A stretch of 64,000 nucleotides of DNA from Nocardiopsis endophytica (GCF_027706725.1 NZ_JAQFWQ010000005.1:1-64000); one strand, 5' to 3'; shown: positions 15,566-23,364, counted from the stretch's first letter. Notes: generated from the letters alone by a model not told the origin. Translations and numbers: made by a program.

Positions 15566-17383
15566 GTGGCAGCGACCCCGCCTATCGGCTTCTGTGGGGG
15601 ATACGGCATGCATCTGACAGGGAGCGCCCTCGGCGGCCCCGCGATCGGGGGCACCCCAGTGTGGGAGTCGTCAATACCGGTGCGTGTGCACGGATCCGGC
15701 TCCGTGTGCACGGTGGGTGAGGGCACATTGCGGATCGCGGTGGTCGGCGACTGCTATGTGAAGGACGCCGTCCTCGCCGCCGCTTCGGCGGCGTTCGACC
15801 GCGACGACTGGGCGGCATTGACGCGATGGCCCGGTTCCTACTGGGTCATCGCCCACCGCCCTGGGCGGACCGTCGTCGTCGGTGACGCCGTCGGTGCCCG
15901 CCCCGTCTACTGGAGCAGTACCCGTGACGGCGTCGTCTGGTCGACATCGGCCCGCTGCCTCGCACGGAAGACGGGGGCCGAGGTCGACTACACGGCCTTG
16001 GCCGCACTTCTCACGTGTCCCCTTGTGCCCGAGGTGATCGTCGGCCGTTCCGCATTCACGGGAGTGAACCGCCTGCGGCCTGGGACGGTCTTGGTCATCG
16101 AGCGCCAAGGGGCCTCCGTGGTGGCCTATGAGAACGAGACGGCCGTCGTCGACTTCGGCGAGGCTGTGGACGAGTTCAGGGACGCCCTCTCCGAAGCGGT
16201 CGAGGTGCGTGTCCGCGAGGGCGGAACGGTGACCTGCGACCTGTCCGGCGGCCTCGACTCGACCACCGTCACTGCTCTCGCCACCCGATTCACGGACAAG
16301 GTCGTCGCATTGACCCGTGTGGGTCCGGCCGACCGCAGTGATGACTTCGACTATGCGCGACACGCCGCCGAGGAATTGGATGGGCTGGTCCATGAGACCG
16401 TCGGCATGGGGCGGTTCTTCGACCATCTGGAGACGGCCCCGGTGACCGACCAACCCTGTACGGACGCGCCCAGGTGGGCCATCCACCAGGAGGCCGCGCG
16501 CCGGTCGAGTGAGGTCGCCGCGAAGGCCCACCTCACCGGCTCAGGCGCCGACACCCTGCTCTCGCCGCCTCCCTTCTCCCTCGCCGAGCTGTGGAGGCTG
16601 CGCCGGAGGCGCGACTTCGCCGCGCATGTATCCGCTTACGCACGCCTACGCCACTTGTCTGTTCACAGCGTGGCGAGAAGCGCGGTTCGGCTGGCCCGCA
16701 CCTCCTATGGCGAAGGGCTTCGTCTGTTGGCGGACCAGGTGGAGGGCGCTGACGCCGGGCGAGGGCCAAAGCGCGGCGCCGCTTCCCGCTTCACCTGGAC
16801 CGGGGGAACGGGGGCCGCAGCGCTGCTGACCCCTTCGGCGCGTCGGGAGGTGGCCGAGCGGCTACGCACAGCCGCCGAGACCACACGCGTCCCCCGAGCC
16901 GAGGTCGCGCAGCGCAGGGCCTGGACCGAAGCCCGCGAATACGGTGCCTACCAGGCCGAACTGACCACACTTCAACGCGCGATAGGGCTTCCCGTCCACG
17001 CTCCTTTCCTCGATGGGCGAGTCGTGCGCGCCGCCCTGTCGATTCCCTCTCATCAGCGCGCGGATCTGCGGGCCCAGAAACCACTGTTGTGTGCGGCCAT
17101 GGCCGGAACGGTCCCTCAGGCCGTTCTCCAGCGGACCACAAAAGGGGCCTATGACGGCATCGCCCTGGCCGGACTACGCGCCAACGCTCCCCGTCTTCGC
17201 GCCATACTCACCGATTCCCGGCTAGAGCAGAACGGGGTCGTCGAAGGTGCCGCCGCACGGGCGGAACTCGACCGCCTGGCGGCGGGCGCGCCCGGCAGGT
17301 TCGCCGCTTTGGAGGCCGTGATCGCCTTCGAGATGTGGATCCGTGGAGTCGAGAACGGAAGCGGAGGAGCGCATTGCGGGTGA
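15566..17383 (+). CDS. lasC: Lasso cyclase (asparagine-synthetase-like)
   Basis: A 605-residue homologue of asparagine synthetase B used as lasso macrolactam synthetase. It adenylates the ring Asp and joins it to Gly1. The ATP-binding SGGLDST motif lies at about 227-233. The N-terminal glutaminase-like domain is present but no catalytic N-terminal Cys follows the start. The GTG at 15566 is 30 bp after the precursor stop; an ATG at 15608 is the alternative. The stop overlaps the RRE gene. Third codon positions are less GC-rich than in housekeeping neighbours. Confidence 0.92.
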   Translation: MAATPPIGFCGGYGMHLTGSALGGPAIGGTPVWESSIPVRVHGSGSVCTVGEGTLRIAVVGDCYVKDAVLAAASAAFDRDDWAALTRWPGSYWVIAHRPGRTVVVGDAVGARPVYWSSTRDGVVWSTSARCLARKTGAEVDYTALAALLTCPLVPEVIVGRSAFTGVNRLRPGTVLVIERQGASVVAYENETAVVDFGEAVDEFRDALSEAVEVRVREGGTVTCDLSGGLDSTTVTALATRFTDKVVALTRVGPADRSDDFDYARHAAEELDGLVHETVGMGRFFDHLETAPVTDQPCTDAPRWAIHQEAARRSSEVAAKAHLTGSGADTLLSPPPFSLAELWRLRRRRDFAAHVSAYARLRHLSVHSVARSAVRLARTSYGEGLRLLADQVEGADAGRGPKRGAASRFTWTGGTGAAALLTPSARREVAERLRTAAETTRVPRAEVAQRRAWTEAREYGAYQAELTTLQRAIGLPVHAPFLDGRVVRAALSIPSHQRADLRAQKPLLCAAMAGTVPQAVLQRTTKGAYDGIALAGLRANAPRLRAILTDSRLEQNGVVEGAAARAELDRLAAGAPGRFAALEAVIAFEMWIRGVENGSGGAHCG

Positions 17384-17652
17384 GGCCGAGCCGTTACGTG
17401 TACGCGGTCGTCTGCGAGCAAGGAGCGATGCTCCTCGACGTTCGGGGCCGTGGGCGATGGACCTTTCTCTCCCCGACAGCCGCCTACATATGGGCCCACC
17501 TGTCCGCCGACGGCGACGTTAAGGAGGCCTCTGCGGCCGTCGCCGACCACTACCGGGTTGATCCGGCCATGGTGGAGATCGACACTCGGGCTTTGGCGGA
17601 AGACCTCCTCACCCGCGAGCTACTGGTCCTTGACGGTGGTGGGAGCCGATGA
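17374..17652 (+). CDS. lasB1: Lasso RRE protein (PqqD-like, B1)
   Basis: A PqqD-like protein of about 92 residues that binds the Tyr-x-x-Pro leader and delivers it to the protease. LRVRPSRYVYAV, GAMLLDVRGRGRWTFLSPTAAYIWA and VDPAMVEIDTRALAEDLLTREL give the winged-helix RRE pattern. The start is TTG 17374 or GTG 17380; GGAGGAG at 17363-17369 serves either. It overlaps the end of the cyclase gene, and its stop overlaps the protease ATG (ATGA). Confidence 0.88.
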   Translation: MRVRPSRYVYAVVCEQGAMLLDVRGRGRWTFLSPTAAYIWAHLSADGDVKEASAAVADHYRVDPAMVEIDTRALAEDLLTRELLVLDGGGSR

Positions 17653-18065
17653 GAGTAAGGCGACTCGACTCTGCTCCGTCCCCCTCCACTCCGGGGTACC
17701 TTGCCGCCGCCATGGTCGGCTTCGTGATCGCGCTCGCCGTTCTCCGCCTGTTCCCATTGCGGGTCTGCCTGGCACTGGCCAGGGCAGGAGCGGTGGTCAC
17801 GCCACGCTTTGTAGGAAGCGAAGAGGCCGAAGCGATACTGGCGGCGCTTGACCGCGTGGCACGCCATCACCCAGGTCGGGCGGCCTGCCTGGAGAACTCC
17901 TTGGCGGCGCACATGACAGGCGTCCTGCTGCGCCGCCGTTTCACCTGGTGTATCGGGTCCCGCTTCAGCCCCTGCGAACCCCACGCATGGGTCGAGGCCC
18001 AGGGCAGGCCGGTGAGTGAGGACGGGGCCACCGATCGGCCCCTATATGCCGCGATTCGTATCTGA
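17649..18065 (+). CDS. lasB2: Lasso leader peptidase (transglutaminase-like, B2)
   Basis: A 138-residue transglutaminase-fold cysteine protease that removes the leader. The catalytic Cys is about residue 80 (GRAACLENSLAAHM) and the His about 112 (EPHAWVEAQG). A hydrophobic stretch at about 17-50 may associate with the membrane. The ATG overlaps the RRE stop by four bases, so B1 and B2 are made together. Confidence 0.9.
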   Translation: MRVRRLDSAPSPSTPGYLAAAMVGFVIALAVLRLFPLRVCLALARAGAVVTPRFVGSEEAEAILAALDRVARHHPGRAACLENSLAAHMTGVLLRRRFTWCIGSRFSPCEPHAWVEAQGRPVSEDGATDRPLYAAIRI

Positions 18066-18084
18066 CACTTTCGGAGGAGCCGGG

Positions 18085-19098
18085 ATGATCCACGCCCATG
18101 ACGCCGTCGACGCCGCTGTCGAAGCGGTGGACGAGGTCCACTACCGCGGCCGGGACGGGCGTGCCGTCGTCCACACCACGCCTGCCGGGGTGATCGCCCG
18201 GCACCTCCGCGTGCTCGATGTCCGGCCTGGGATGCGCGTCCTGGAGATCGGGACCGGATCGGGGATGTCCGCCGCGCTGCTGGCCGAACTCGTCGGGCCT
18301 GACGGATCAGTGGTCAGCATGGACATCCGCGGCTCGCTCATCGAGCGTGCCGACGTGCTCCACCGGGAGGCCGGCTACGCCAACATCGCTTCCATCAGCG
18401 GCGACGGGATCTCCGGCGTACCCGAGTACGCGCCGTTCGACCGTGTCGTCGCTTGGACCACCCCCGACCGCATTCCTCGGACATGGGTCGGACAGACGGC
18501 GGAAGGCGGCCGTGTCCTCCACCCTCTCGCCATGGCGTCGATGACCTACTCCACGGCGATGGTCTCCTTTGTCGTCGAAGAGGGGCGGCCCGCGCACCTG
18601 AGCCTGCACCGGGGTGCGTACGTCCGGATGGCCGAGCCGGACAACGAGCGCTCCGAGGCCGACGACGCCGCTGCGCGGGACACCGAGGCCGACGCCTACC
18701 TCTCGGCGCCATGGCTGAGCGGCCGACCCGAGCGCGCCGCCGAGCTGCTCGGCACCCTCGTTCGCTCATCCCTGCATGACGCCGTCGATGGCCTGGACTG
18801 GCCGGTCACCGACCATCTGCGCATGTGGCTCATCGCCCGCAGCCCTGAGGGGCTCGTCTCCGCCGGTGTGGGGGACCGGGTCGGATACGGGGTCGTCGAC
18901 GGCGACCACATCGCGGTGATGGGGGTGCTCCCCGATGCTCGGATCATCGCCGACGCCCCCGATTCACCGGCGCTGAAGCGTCTGCACGACCTCGTGGAGG
19001 AGTGGAATCAGGCGGGGAGTCCGGAGACGGAGAGCCTTCCCGTCGACACCGCTCCTGCGGAGGACGGATGGCGGGCGACGATCTGTCGCGTGTCCTGA
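18085..19098 (+). CDS. PIMT-like O-methyltransferase of the lasso operon
   Basis: A 337-residue homologue of protein-L-isoaspartyl O-methyltransferase, starting at the ATG with GGAGGAG 5 bases upstream and 19 bp after the leader peptidase. HYRGRDGRAVVHTTP takes the place of the usual substrate loop and VLEIGTGSG (53-61) is the SAM motif; residues beyond about 210 form an extra C-terminal domain. Lasso operons with such enzymes (cellulonodin-2 and lihuanodin, as I recall them) methylate a ring Asp, which then closes to an aspartimide. The core's Asp6-Thr7 fits this. Repair of isoaspartate is the alternative role but is unlikely in this setting. Confidence 0.88.
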   Translation: MIHAHDAVDAAVEAVDEVHYRGRDGRAVVHTTPAGVIARHLRVLDVRPGMRVLEIGTGSGMSAALLAELVGPDGSVVSMDIRGSLIERADVLHREAGYANIASISGDGISGVPEYAPFDRVVAWTTPDRIPRTWVGQTAEGGRVLHPLAMASMTYSTAMVSFVVEEGRPAHLSLHRGAYVRMAEPDNERSEADDAAARDTEADAYLSAPWLSGRPERAAELLGTLVRSSLHDAVDGLDWPVTDHLRMWLIARSPEGLVSAGVGDRVGYGVVDGDHIAVMGVLPDARIIADAPDSPALKRLHDLVEEWNQAGSPETESLPVDTAPAEDGWRATICRVS

Positions 19099-19161
19099 GG
19101 CCCATGGCGGTCGGCTGGCTTCCCCGGCGGGGTGGTGATGGCCGTCACATCCCGTCATCTC

Positions 19162-19192
19162 TTTACCTTAATCGAGGTTCAGGTTCTAGCTT
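19162..19192 (+). promoter_or_regulatory. MerR-type promoter
   Basis: TTTACC (19162-19167) and TAGCTT (19187-19192) are separated by 19 bp, and the dyad ACCTTAA/TTCAGGT (6 of 7 pairs) starts in the -35. This is the layout of promoters untwisted by MerR-family activators. The dyad differs from that of the MerR gene at 7194-7919, so another MerR protein outside the window is implied. Confidence 0.6.
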
Positions 19193-19247
19193 CGAGGGGT
19201 GTCAGCGTCCCCCAGGGGGCGGTCCCCCTCCTGAACGGAATTCCTCG

Positions 19248-20438
19248 ATGTCCTCCATGGCACTGGCCCGACCCTCCGAGCGCGCGCCGGGGGGTACCGG
19301 CGCGCTCCCCTCCTCTCAGCGCTCCCTCGCTCCCGACCTGGCGCGGGGTGTCATGCTCCTCGTCATCGCCACCGCCCACGCCCACCTGTTCGCCGAGATC
19401 TCCACCGGTGTCGGCACCCAGATCAGCGGCCTATGGGACCGCCTGGCCACCGGCACCATGGCCGTCCTCGCCGACCTGCGCGGCTACCCCATGTTCGCCG
19501 CCCTCTTCGGCTACGGCCTGGCCCAGATCCACCGCCGCCGCACCGAGCAGGGCCGCGACTGGCCCTGGACACGCAAGCTGCTCAGACGCAGAGGCCTCTG
19601 GCTGCTCGCCTTCGGCGCCGTCCACGTCGCCCTGCTCTTCTTCGGCGACATCCTCTCCGTCTACGGCCTGCTCGCCCTCGTCTTCGTCGGGACCCTCCGG
19701 CTGTCCGACCGCGCACTCCTGCGCACCGCCTTCGCCGCCCTCGCCGTCGCGGCCGTGTTCGTCTTCGCCACCCGACTGGCCAGTGACGGCGCGGCCATGA
19801 CGCCGGAGATCCCCGCCGGGATCGCCGGTGAGTTCCTCTTCCGCCTCACCATGTGGCCCTTCATGGTCGCCTTCATGGGGGCGGCCACCGTCTTCCCCTT
19901 CCTGATCGGCATGTGGGCGGCCCGGCGCCGCCTCCTGGAGAACCCGGACCGGTACCTGCCGCTGCTGCGCGGCACCGCCGCCATCGGCATCCCGCTCGCG
20001 GTCCTCGGCGGGCTGCCCGAGGCGCTCGTCCGCAACGGGATGTGGGCCGACCCCACCCCTCTGGCCGCCAGCCTGGTCGCCCTCCTGCACCAGGTGACCG
20101 GCTTCGCCGGAGGCTTCGGCTACGCGGCGCTCATCGCGCTCGTCGCGGTGCGTATCTCGCGCCGCCCCCGCCCCGGCCCGGTGGCGACCGCCCTGGCCGC
20201 GCTCGGCCAGCGGTCGCTCACCTTCTACCTGCTGCAGTCCGTCGCCTGGGCGGTCCTGTTCGCCTCCTACGGCCTGGGCCTGGAGGTCTCCACCGCGGTG
20301 GGCGTCGGCATCGGCATCGCGGTGTGGGCGGCGACGGTCGTCCTCGCCGACCTCATGCGCCGTGCGGACATGCGCGGCCCCGCAGAGGTGGCCCTGCGAC
20401 GACTCACCTACGGCACCCGAGACCGGCAGGCCGCATAG
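19248..20438 (+). CDS. DUF418-type membrane protein (YeiB-like)
   Basis: A 396-residue integral membrane protein with about nine to ten hydrophobic segments. The N-terminal pattern LAPDLARGVMLLVIATAHAH matches acyltransferase-like YeiB proteins, and the C-terminal ALAALGQRSLTFYLLQSVAW is the DUF418 signature. The start is ATG 19248 or 19257, soon after a MerR-type promoter. It is not an evident part of the lasso operon and is not an exporter. The substrate is unknown. Confidence 0.82.
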   Translation: MSSMALARPSERAPGGTGALPSSQRSLAPDLARGVMLLVIATAHAHLFAEISTGVGTQISGLWDRLATGTMAVLADLRGYPMFAALFGYGLAQIHRRRTEQGRDWPWTRKLLRRRGLWLLAFGAVHVALLFFGDILSVYGLLALVFVGTLRLSDRALLRTAFAALAVAAVFVFATRLASDGAAMTPEIPAGIAGEFLFRLTMWPFMVAFMGAATVFPFLIGMWAARRRLLENPDRYLPLLRGTAAIGIPLAVLGGLPEALVRNGMWADPTPLAASLVALLHQVTGFAGGFGYAALIALVAVRISRRPRPGPVATALAALGQRSLTFYLLQSVAWAVLFASYGLGLEVSTAVGVGIGIAVWAATVVLADLMRRADMRGPAEVALRRLTYGTRDRQAA

Positions 20439-20447
20439 CGCCCGCGG

Positions 20448-20507
20448 ACAGGAGCGGCGCGCCGCCGCGACCACCGCCGATGGCGGTACGCGGCGGCGCG
20501 CCCCTGT
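20448..20507. terminator. Bidirectional terminator hairpin
   Basis: The arms at 20448-20469 and 20489-20507 pair over about 19 bp (ACAGG...GGCGCGCCGCCGCG with a 3-nt bulge) between the convergent DUF418 and MFS genes. No clear U tract follows, as is common in high-GC actinomycetes. Confidence 0.65.
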
Positions 20508-21929
20508 CTACTCGGCCTCGGCCCGCACGCCCTCGGCCGTCGGTGTCGGCACGCGCCGGATCACCAAGGCGCCGACGGCCAGCCCGACGACGGCGAGCAC
20601 CGCCGCGACCAGGAACGGGTCCGCCGAGTGCAGCGCGGGCGCGAACCCGAGCCCCACGTAGACGGCCACGCCGCTGGCGCCGCCGAGCTGGTCGGCCGCC
20701 CGCTGCACCCCCGAGGCGATCCCCGTGTCCTCGTCGGTCGTGCCGCTGACCGCGATGTACTGCAGCCCCACGATGCCGAGCCCCATCCCGGCGGCGATCA
20801 GCAGCATCGCGGGCAGCAGCCACGCCGCTCCGCCGCCGAGCACGGCCACCAGCGCGATCACCGCCATCGCGCCCGCGGCCGAGCCGAGGCCCGCCAGCAC
20901 GCACGCGCGCACCCCCCACCGCCCCAGCAGCCGGGGGACGAGCACCGAAGCGCCGATCAGCCCGACCGCCAGCGGCAGCAGCGTGAGCCCCGCCCCCAGC
21001 GGGCCGACCCCGAGGCGGTCCTGCAGGTAGAACGTGAACAGCAGGAACGAGGTCGACAGCGCCCCGCTGAGCAGGGCCGTCGTCAGGTTCGCCCGGACAC
21101 GGGCCCGGTCGGCGAAGAACCCCGGGGGCACGAGCGGGTGCGCGGACCGCGCCTCGACCCGCACGAACCCCGCACCCGCCAGCGCCGCGCCCGCCAGTGC
21201 CGACACGCTCACCCAGGCGCTCGTGCCGGGTTCACCGGCCTCCACCACGCCGTAGGCGAACAGCAGCGGGCACGCGGTGAGCAGGAACGAGCCCGGCAGG
21301 TCCAGGCGGGACCGGCCGTGCGGGGCGGGCCGGTCGTCCTCGACGAGGAGGAGGACGGCCACGATCACGGCCAGGATGAACGGCACCGCGACCAGGAAGA
21401 TCCACCGCCACCCCAGGGAGGCGGTGATGACCCCGGACAGGGCGAACCCGAGCACCAGCCCGCAGCTCGCGACCGCGGCCCACACGCTCAGCGCCCGCGA
21501 CCTGCGCGGCCCCTCGGGGAACAGCAGCACGATGGTGGACATCGCGGCGGGGAGGGCGACGGCCTCGCCCGCCCCCTGGAGCAGGCGCGCCGCCACCAGG
21601 ACGGCGAACGAGGGTGCCAGCCCCGCCAGCAGCGAGGCCGCGCCGAACAGGGCGGTCCCGGCCAGCAGCGTGCGGCGGCGCCCCAGCAGGTCGCCCAGGC
21701 GGCCGCCGAGCATCAGCAGGCCGCCGCCGGTGATCGTGTAGCCGACCACGACCCAGGTCAGGGAGTGCCCGCCGACGCCGAGGCCGGCGCCGATCGAGGG
21801 CAGGGCGATGTTGACCACGGTCACGTCGACCGCGATGAGGAACTGCAGCATCGACATCGCGCACAGCACCAGCCATGCGCGCGCCGGGGACGGGCTCGGC
21901 CCGCGTGAGGGGAGGATGCCTGGAAGCAT
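20508..21929 (-). CDS. MFS drug efflux transporter (DHA2, 14-TM type)
   Basis: 473 residues with 14 predicted membrane segments, typical of EmrB/QacA drug:H+ antiporters. AVDVTVVNIALPSI is motif D1, GGRLGDLLGRRRTLLAG is motif A, and ARLLQGAGEAVALPAAMS and GFALSGVI are motifs B and C. The ATG at 21929 follows GGAGCACCCG. The 5' leader carries an 18-codon uORF and a terminator-like hairpin, so translation of the uORF probably controls expression; CTCAGAA/TTCTGAG lies near the start. It is divergent from yjdF. Confidence 0.9.
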   Translation of the reverse strand: MLPGILPSRGPSPSPARAWLVLCAMSMLQFLIAVDVTVVNIALPSIGAGLGVGGHSLTWVVVGYTITGGGLLMLGGRLGDLLGRRRTLLAGTALFGAASLLAGLAPSFAVLVAARLLQGAGEAVALPAAMSTIVLLFPEGPRRSRALSVWAAVASCGLVLGFALSGVITASLGWRWIFLVAVPFILAVIVAVLLLVEDDRPAPHGRSRLDLPGSFLLTACPLLFAYGVVEAGEPGTSAWVSVSALAGAALAGAGFVRVEARSAHPLVPPGFFADRARVRANLTTALLSGALSTSFLLFTFYLQDRLGVGPLGAGLTLLPLAVGLIGASVLVPRLLGRWGVRACVLAGLGSAAGAMAVIALVAVLGGGAAWLLPAMLLIAAGMGLGIVGLQYIAVSGTTDEDTGIASGVQRAADQLGGASGVAVYVGLGFAPALHSADPFLVAAVLAVVGLAVGALVIRRVPTPTAEGVRAEAE

Positions 21930-21943
21930 CGGGTGCTCCGTAA

Positions 21944-21961
21944 CTCAGAAAGGATTCTGAG
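21944..21961. promoter_or_regulatory. Inverted repeat in MFS leader
   Basis: CTCAGAA-AGGA-TTCTGAG is a perfect 7-bp-arm repeat lying 14 bases before the MFS start codon and overlapping the region just after the attenuator hairpin. It may be an operator or an RNA hairpin near the ribosome site. Confidence 0.45.
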
Positions 21962-21967
21962 CAGCAC

Positions 21968-22000
21968 AAAAGCGCCGCTCCGGACTGATCACGAAGCGGC
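21968..22000 (-). terminator. Attenuator-like terminator before the MFS gene
   Basis: On the minus strand GCCGCT (22000-21995) pairs with AGCGGC (21979-21974) and is followed by GCTTTTG. The uORF stop region also contains AGCGGC (22045-22040), which can pair with the same GCCGCT and form an anti-terminator. Confidence 0.5.
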
Positions 22001-22043
22001 CGGACGTTCCGGTGGGTGGTGCTGTGGCTCGGACGCCCCGCCG

Positions 22044-22100
22044 CTAGCGGGACATCCGGGTCACCGCCGCGCAAGCGGCCGAGCTCGAAGCGCCAGACAT
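22044..22100 (-). CDS. Leaderless uORF, possible leader peptide
   Basis: An 18-codon frame (MSGASSSAACAAVTRMSR) in the MFS leader. TAGAAT (22113-22108), a good -10, lies 7 bases before the ATG, so transcription would start at the ATG and the uORF would be leaderless. Its stop codon overlaps the AGCGGC that can act as anti-terminator. There is no ribosome site and no homology; the call rests only on layout. Confidence 0.4.
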   Translation of the reverse strand: MSGASSSAACAAVTRMSR

Positions 22101-22335
22101 GCCGCGGATTCTAGCAACGGACCGCGGTGGTGGGCCCCGGGCGAGAGCGGCCCCCCGAAAACCGTGTGCCGGACCGGTCCCATGAGGGCTACCATCGGCG
22201 CCGCTGGTCGCACGAACCTCACGGCCCGGTCGGTAGTCCGGGCGGCCGCCCCCGTCGGCGGCCCGTTGTCCGGTCCGCTCGGCTCCGGAAACCAGATGCG
22301 CCAGGTCCGTATTACACGCGTGCCTGGAGGTCGTC
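22101..22335. other. Upstream part of the MFS/yjdF divergent region
   Basis: It holds the TAGAAT -10 of the uORF at its left end. Otherwise I see no gene, no recognised riboswitch and no strong repeat. The yjdF riboswitch known from Firmicutes was looked for by eye and not recognised. Confidence 0.4.
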
Positions 22336-22767
22336 ATGGGAGCCCGGTTCACCGTTTATTTCGAGCACCCGTTCTGGGTCGGAGTCCTCGAACTCGACGA
22401 CGCGGACGGCGTGCGCGCCGCCCGCCACGTCTTCGGCTCCGAACCGACCGGCCCCGAGCTGATGGAGTTCGTCCGCCGCGACTTCCTCGCCCTGCGCGAG
22501 CGCGCCCTCGCCTGCCCTCCGGTCCCCGCCGACGAGCTGCGCCGCGCCGACCGGTCCCGGGCCCACAAGGCCGCCCGCGCGGGGGCCAAGGACGCCCGGC
22601 GCTTCGGGGACCGCCCCTCGACCGCGGCGTTCGAGGCGATGCGGGAACGCCTCGAAGCCCGGAAGAAGGAGCGCACGGCCTCGGCCCGGGAGCGCCGGGC
22701 CAACGAGCAGGAGCACCGCAGGGCCGTGCGCGAGGCGAAGCGCAAGGCACGCCGCCGGGGCCGTTGA
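22336..22767 (+). CDS. yjdF: YjdF-family protein
   Basis: A 143-residue DUF2992/YjdF protein. The N-terminal FTVYFEHPFWVGVLELDD, then ARHVFGSEPTGPELMEFV, is diagnostic. The C-terminal 60 residues are strongly basic and probably form a long helix (EARKKERTASARERRANEQE). In Firmicutes this family is controlled by a riboswitch that senses azaaromatic compounds; its biochemical role is unknown. Here it is divergent from a drug efflux gene. The ATG at 22336 follows GGAGG at 5 bases. Confidence 0.85.
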   Translation: MGARFTVYFEHPFWVGVLELDDADGVRAARHVFGSEPTGPELMEFVRRDFLALRERALACPPVPADELRRADRSRAHKAARAGAKDARRFGDRPSTAAFEAMRERLEARKKERTASARERRANEQEHRRAVREAKRKARRRGR

Positions 22768-22772
22768 CGCCG

Positions 22773-23261
22773 CTACATCAGCTCCATGAAGACGTCGGCG
22801 CGGTCGTAGTACTCGTCGTCCAGCGGCAGCCGGTCGCGGGAGACGTGCACGAATCCGGCCTCCTCGTAGAGGTGGATGGCCGGGGCCAGCGAGCTGTGCG
22901 AGCCGAGGAACAGGCGCGTGCAGCCCAGCTCCCGGGCGCGGTCGATCGCCGCCGCCACGAGCCGGCGGCCCAGCCCCCGCCCCTGCGCGGCCGGGAGCAC
23001 GCCCATCTTCGTCAGCTCGAACACCCCGTCCGGGTAGCGCAGCAGGGCCACCCCTCCGAGGACGGTGCCGTCCTCGTCGCGGGCCAGGAGGACGTCGCCG
23101 CCCGGCTCGACGACGTGGCCGAACGGGTCCTCGAGGAGGACCCGGTCCCCCTTCTCCATGCTGAACAGGCGCGTGATCCACTCCTCGTTCAGCGCGCGGA
23201 AGGCGTCGGCGTCCTGCTGGGAGGCGATCGAGGAGATCTCGACCGAGGCGGTGTGAGGCAT
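22773..23261 (-). CDS. GNAT-family N-acetyltransferase
   Basis: 162 residues. The acetyl-CoA-binding motif A is VLPAAQGRGLGRRLVAAAID, followed by LFLGSHSSLAPAIHLYEEAGF and FMELM at the end, as in GNAT enzymes that act on small molecules. The ATG at 23261 follows GAAGGA. It is convergent with yjdF (5 bp apart) and divergent from a LysR regulator, which may control it. The substrate is unknown. Confidence 0.87.
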   Translation of the reverse strand: MPHTASVEISSIASQQDADAFRALNEEWITRLFSMEKGDRVLLEDPFGHVVEPGGDVLLARDEDGTVLGGVALLRYPDGVFELTKMGVLPAAQGRGLGRRLVAAAIDRARELGCTRLFLGSHSSLAPAIHLYEEAGFVHVSRDRLPLDDEYYDRADVFMELM

Positions 23262-23364
23262 GAGGTGTTCCTTCGTGCAGTGCCGTTGGCGGTGCTGCCA
23301 GCCTCGCCCCGCGGCCACCCATATGTCCAATACAGTGTTCTTGCGTGATCGATAAGCTGTGCCG

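Noticed and set aside
22101-22335. yjdF riboswitch
   Set aside because: The motif is known mostly from Firmicutes and I could not recognise its conserved core here; a covariance search would decide.
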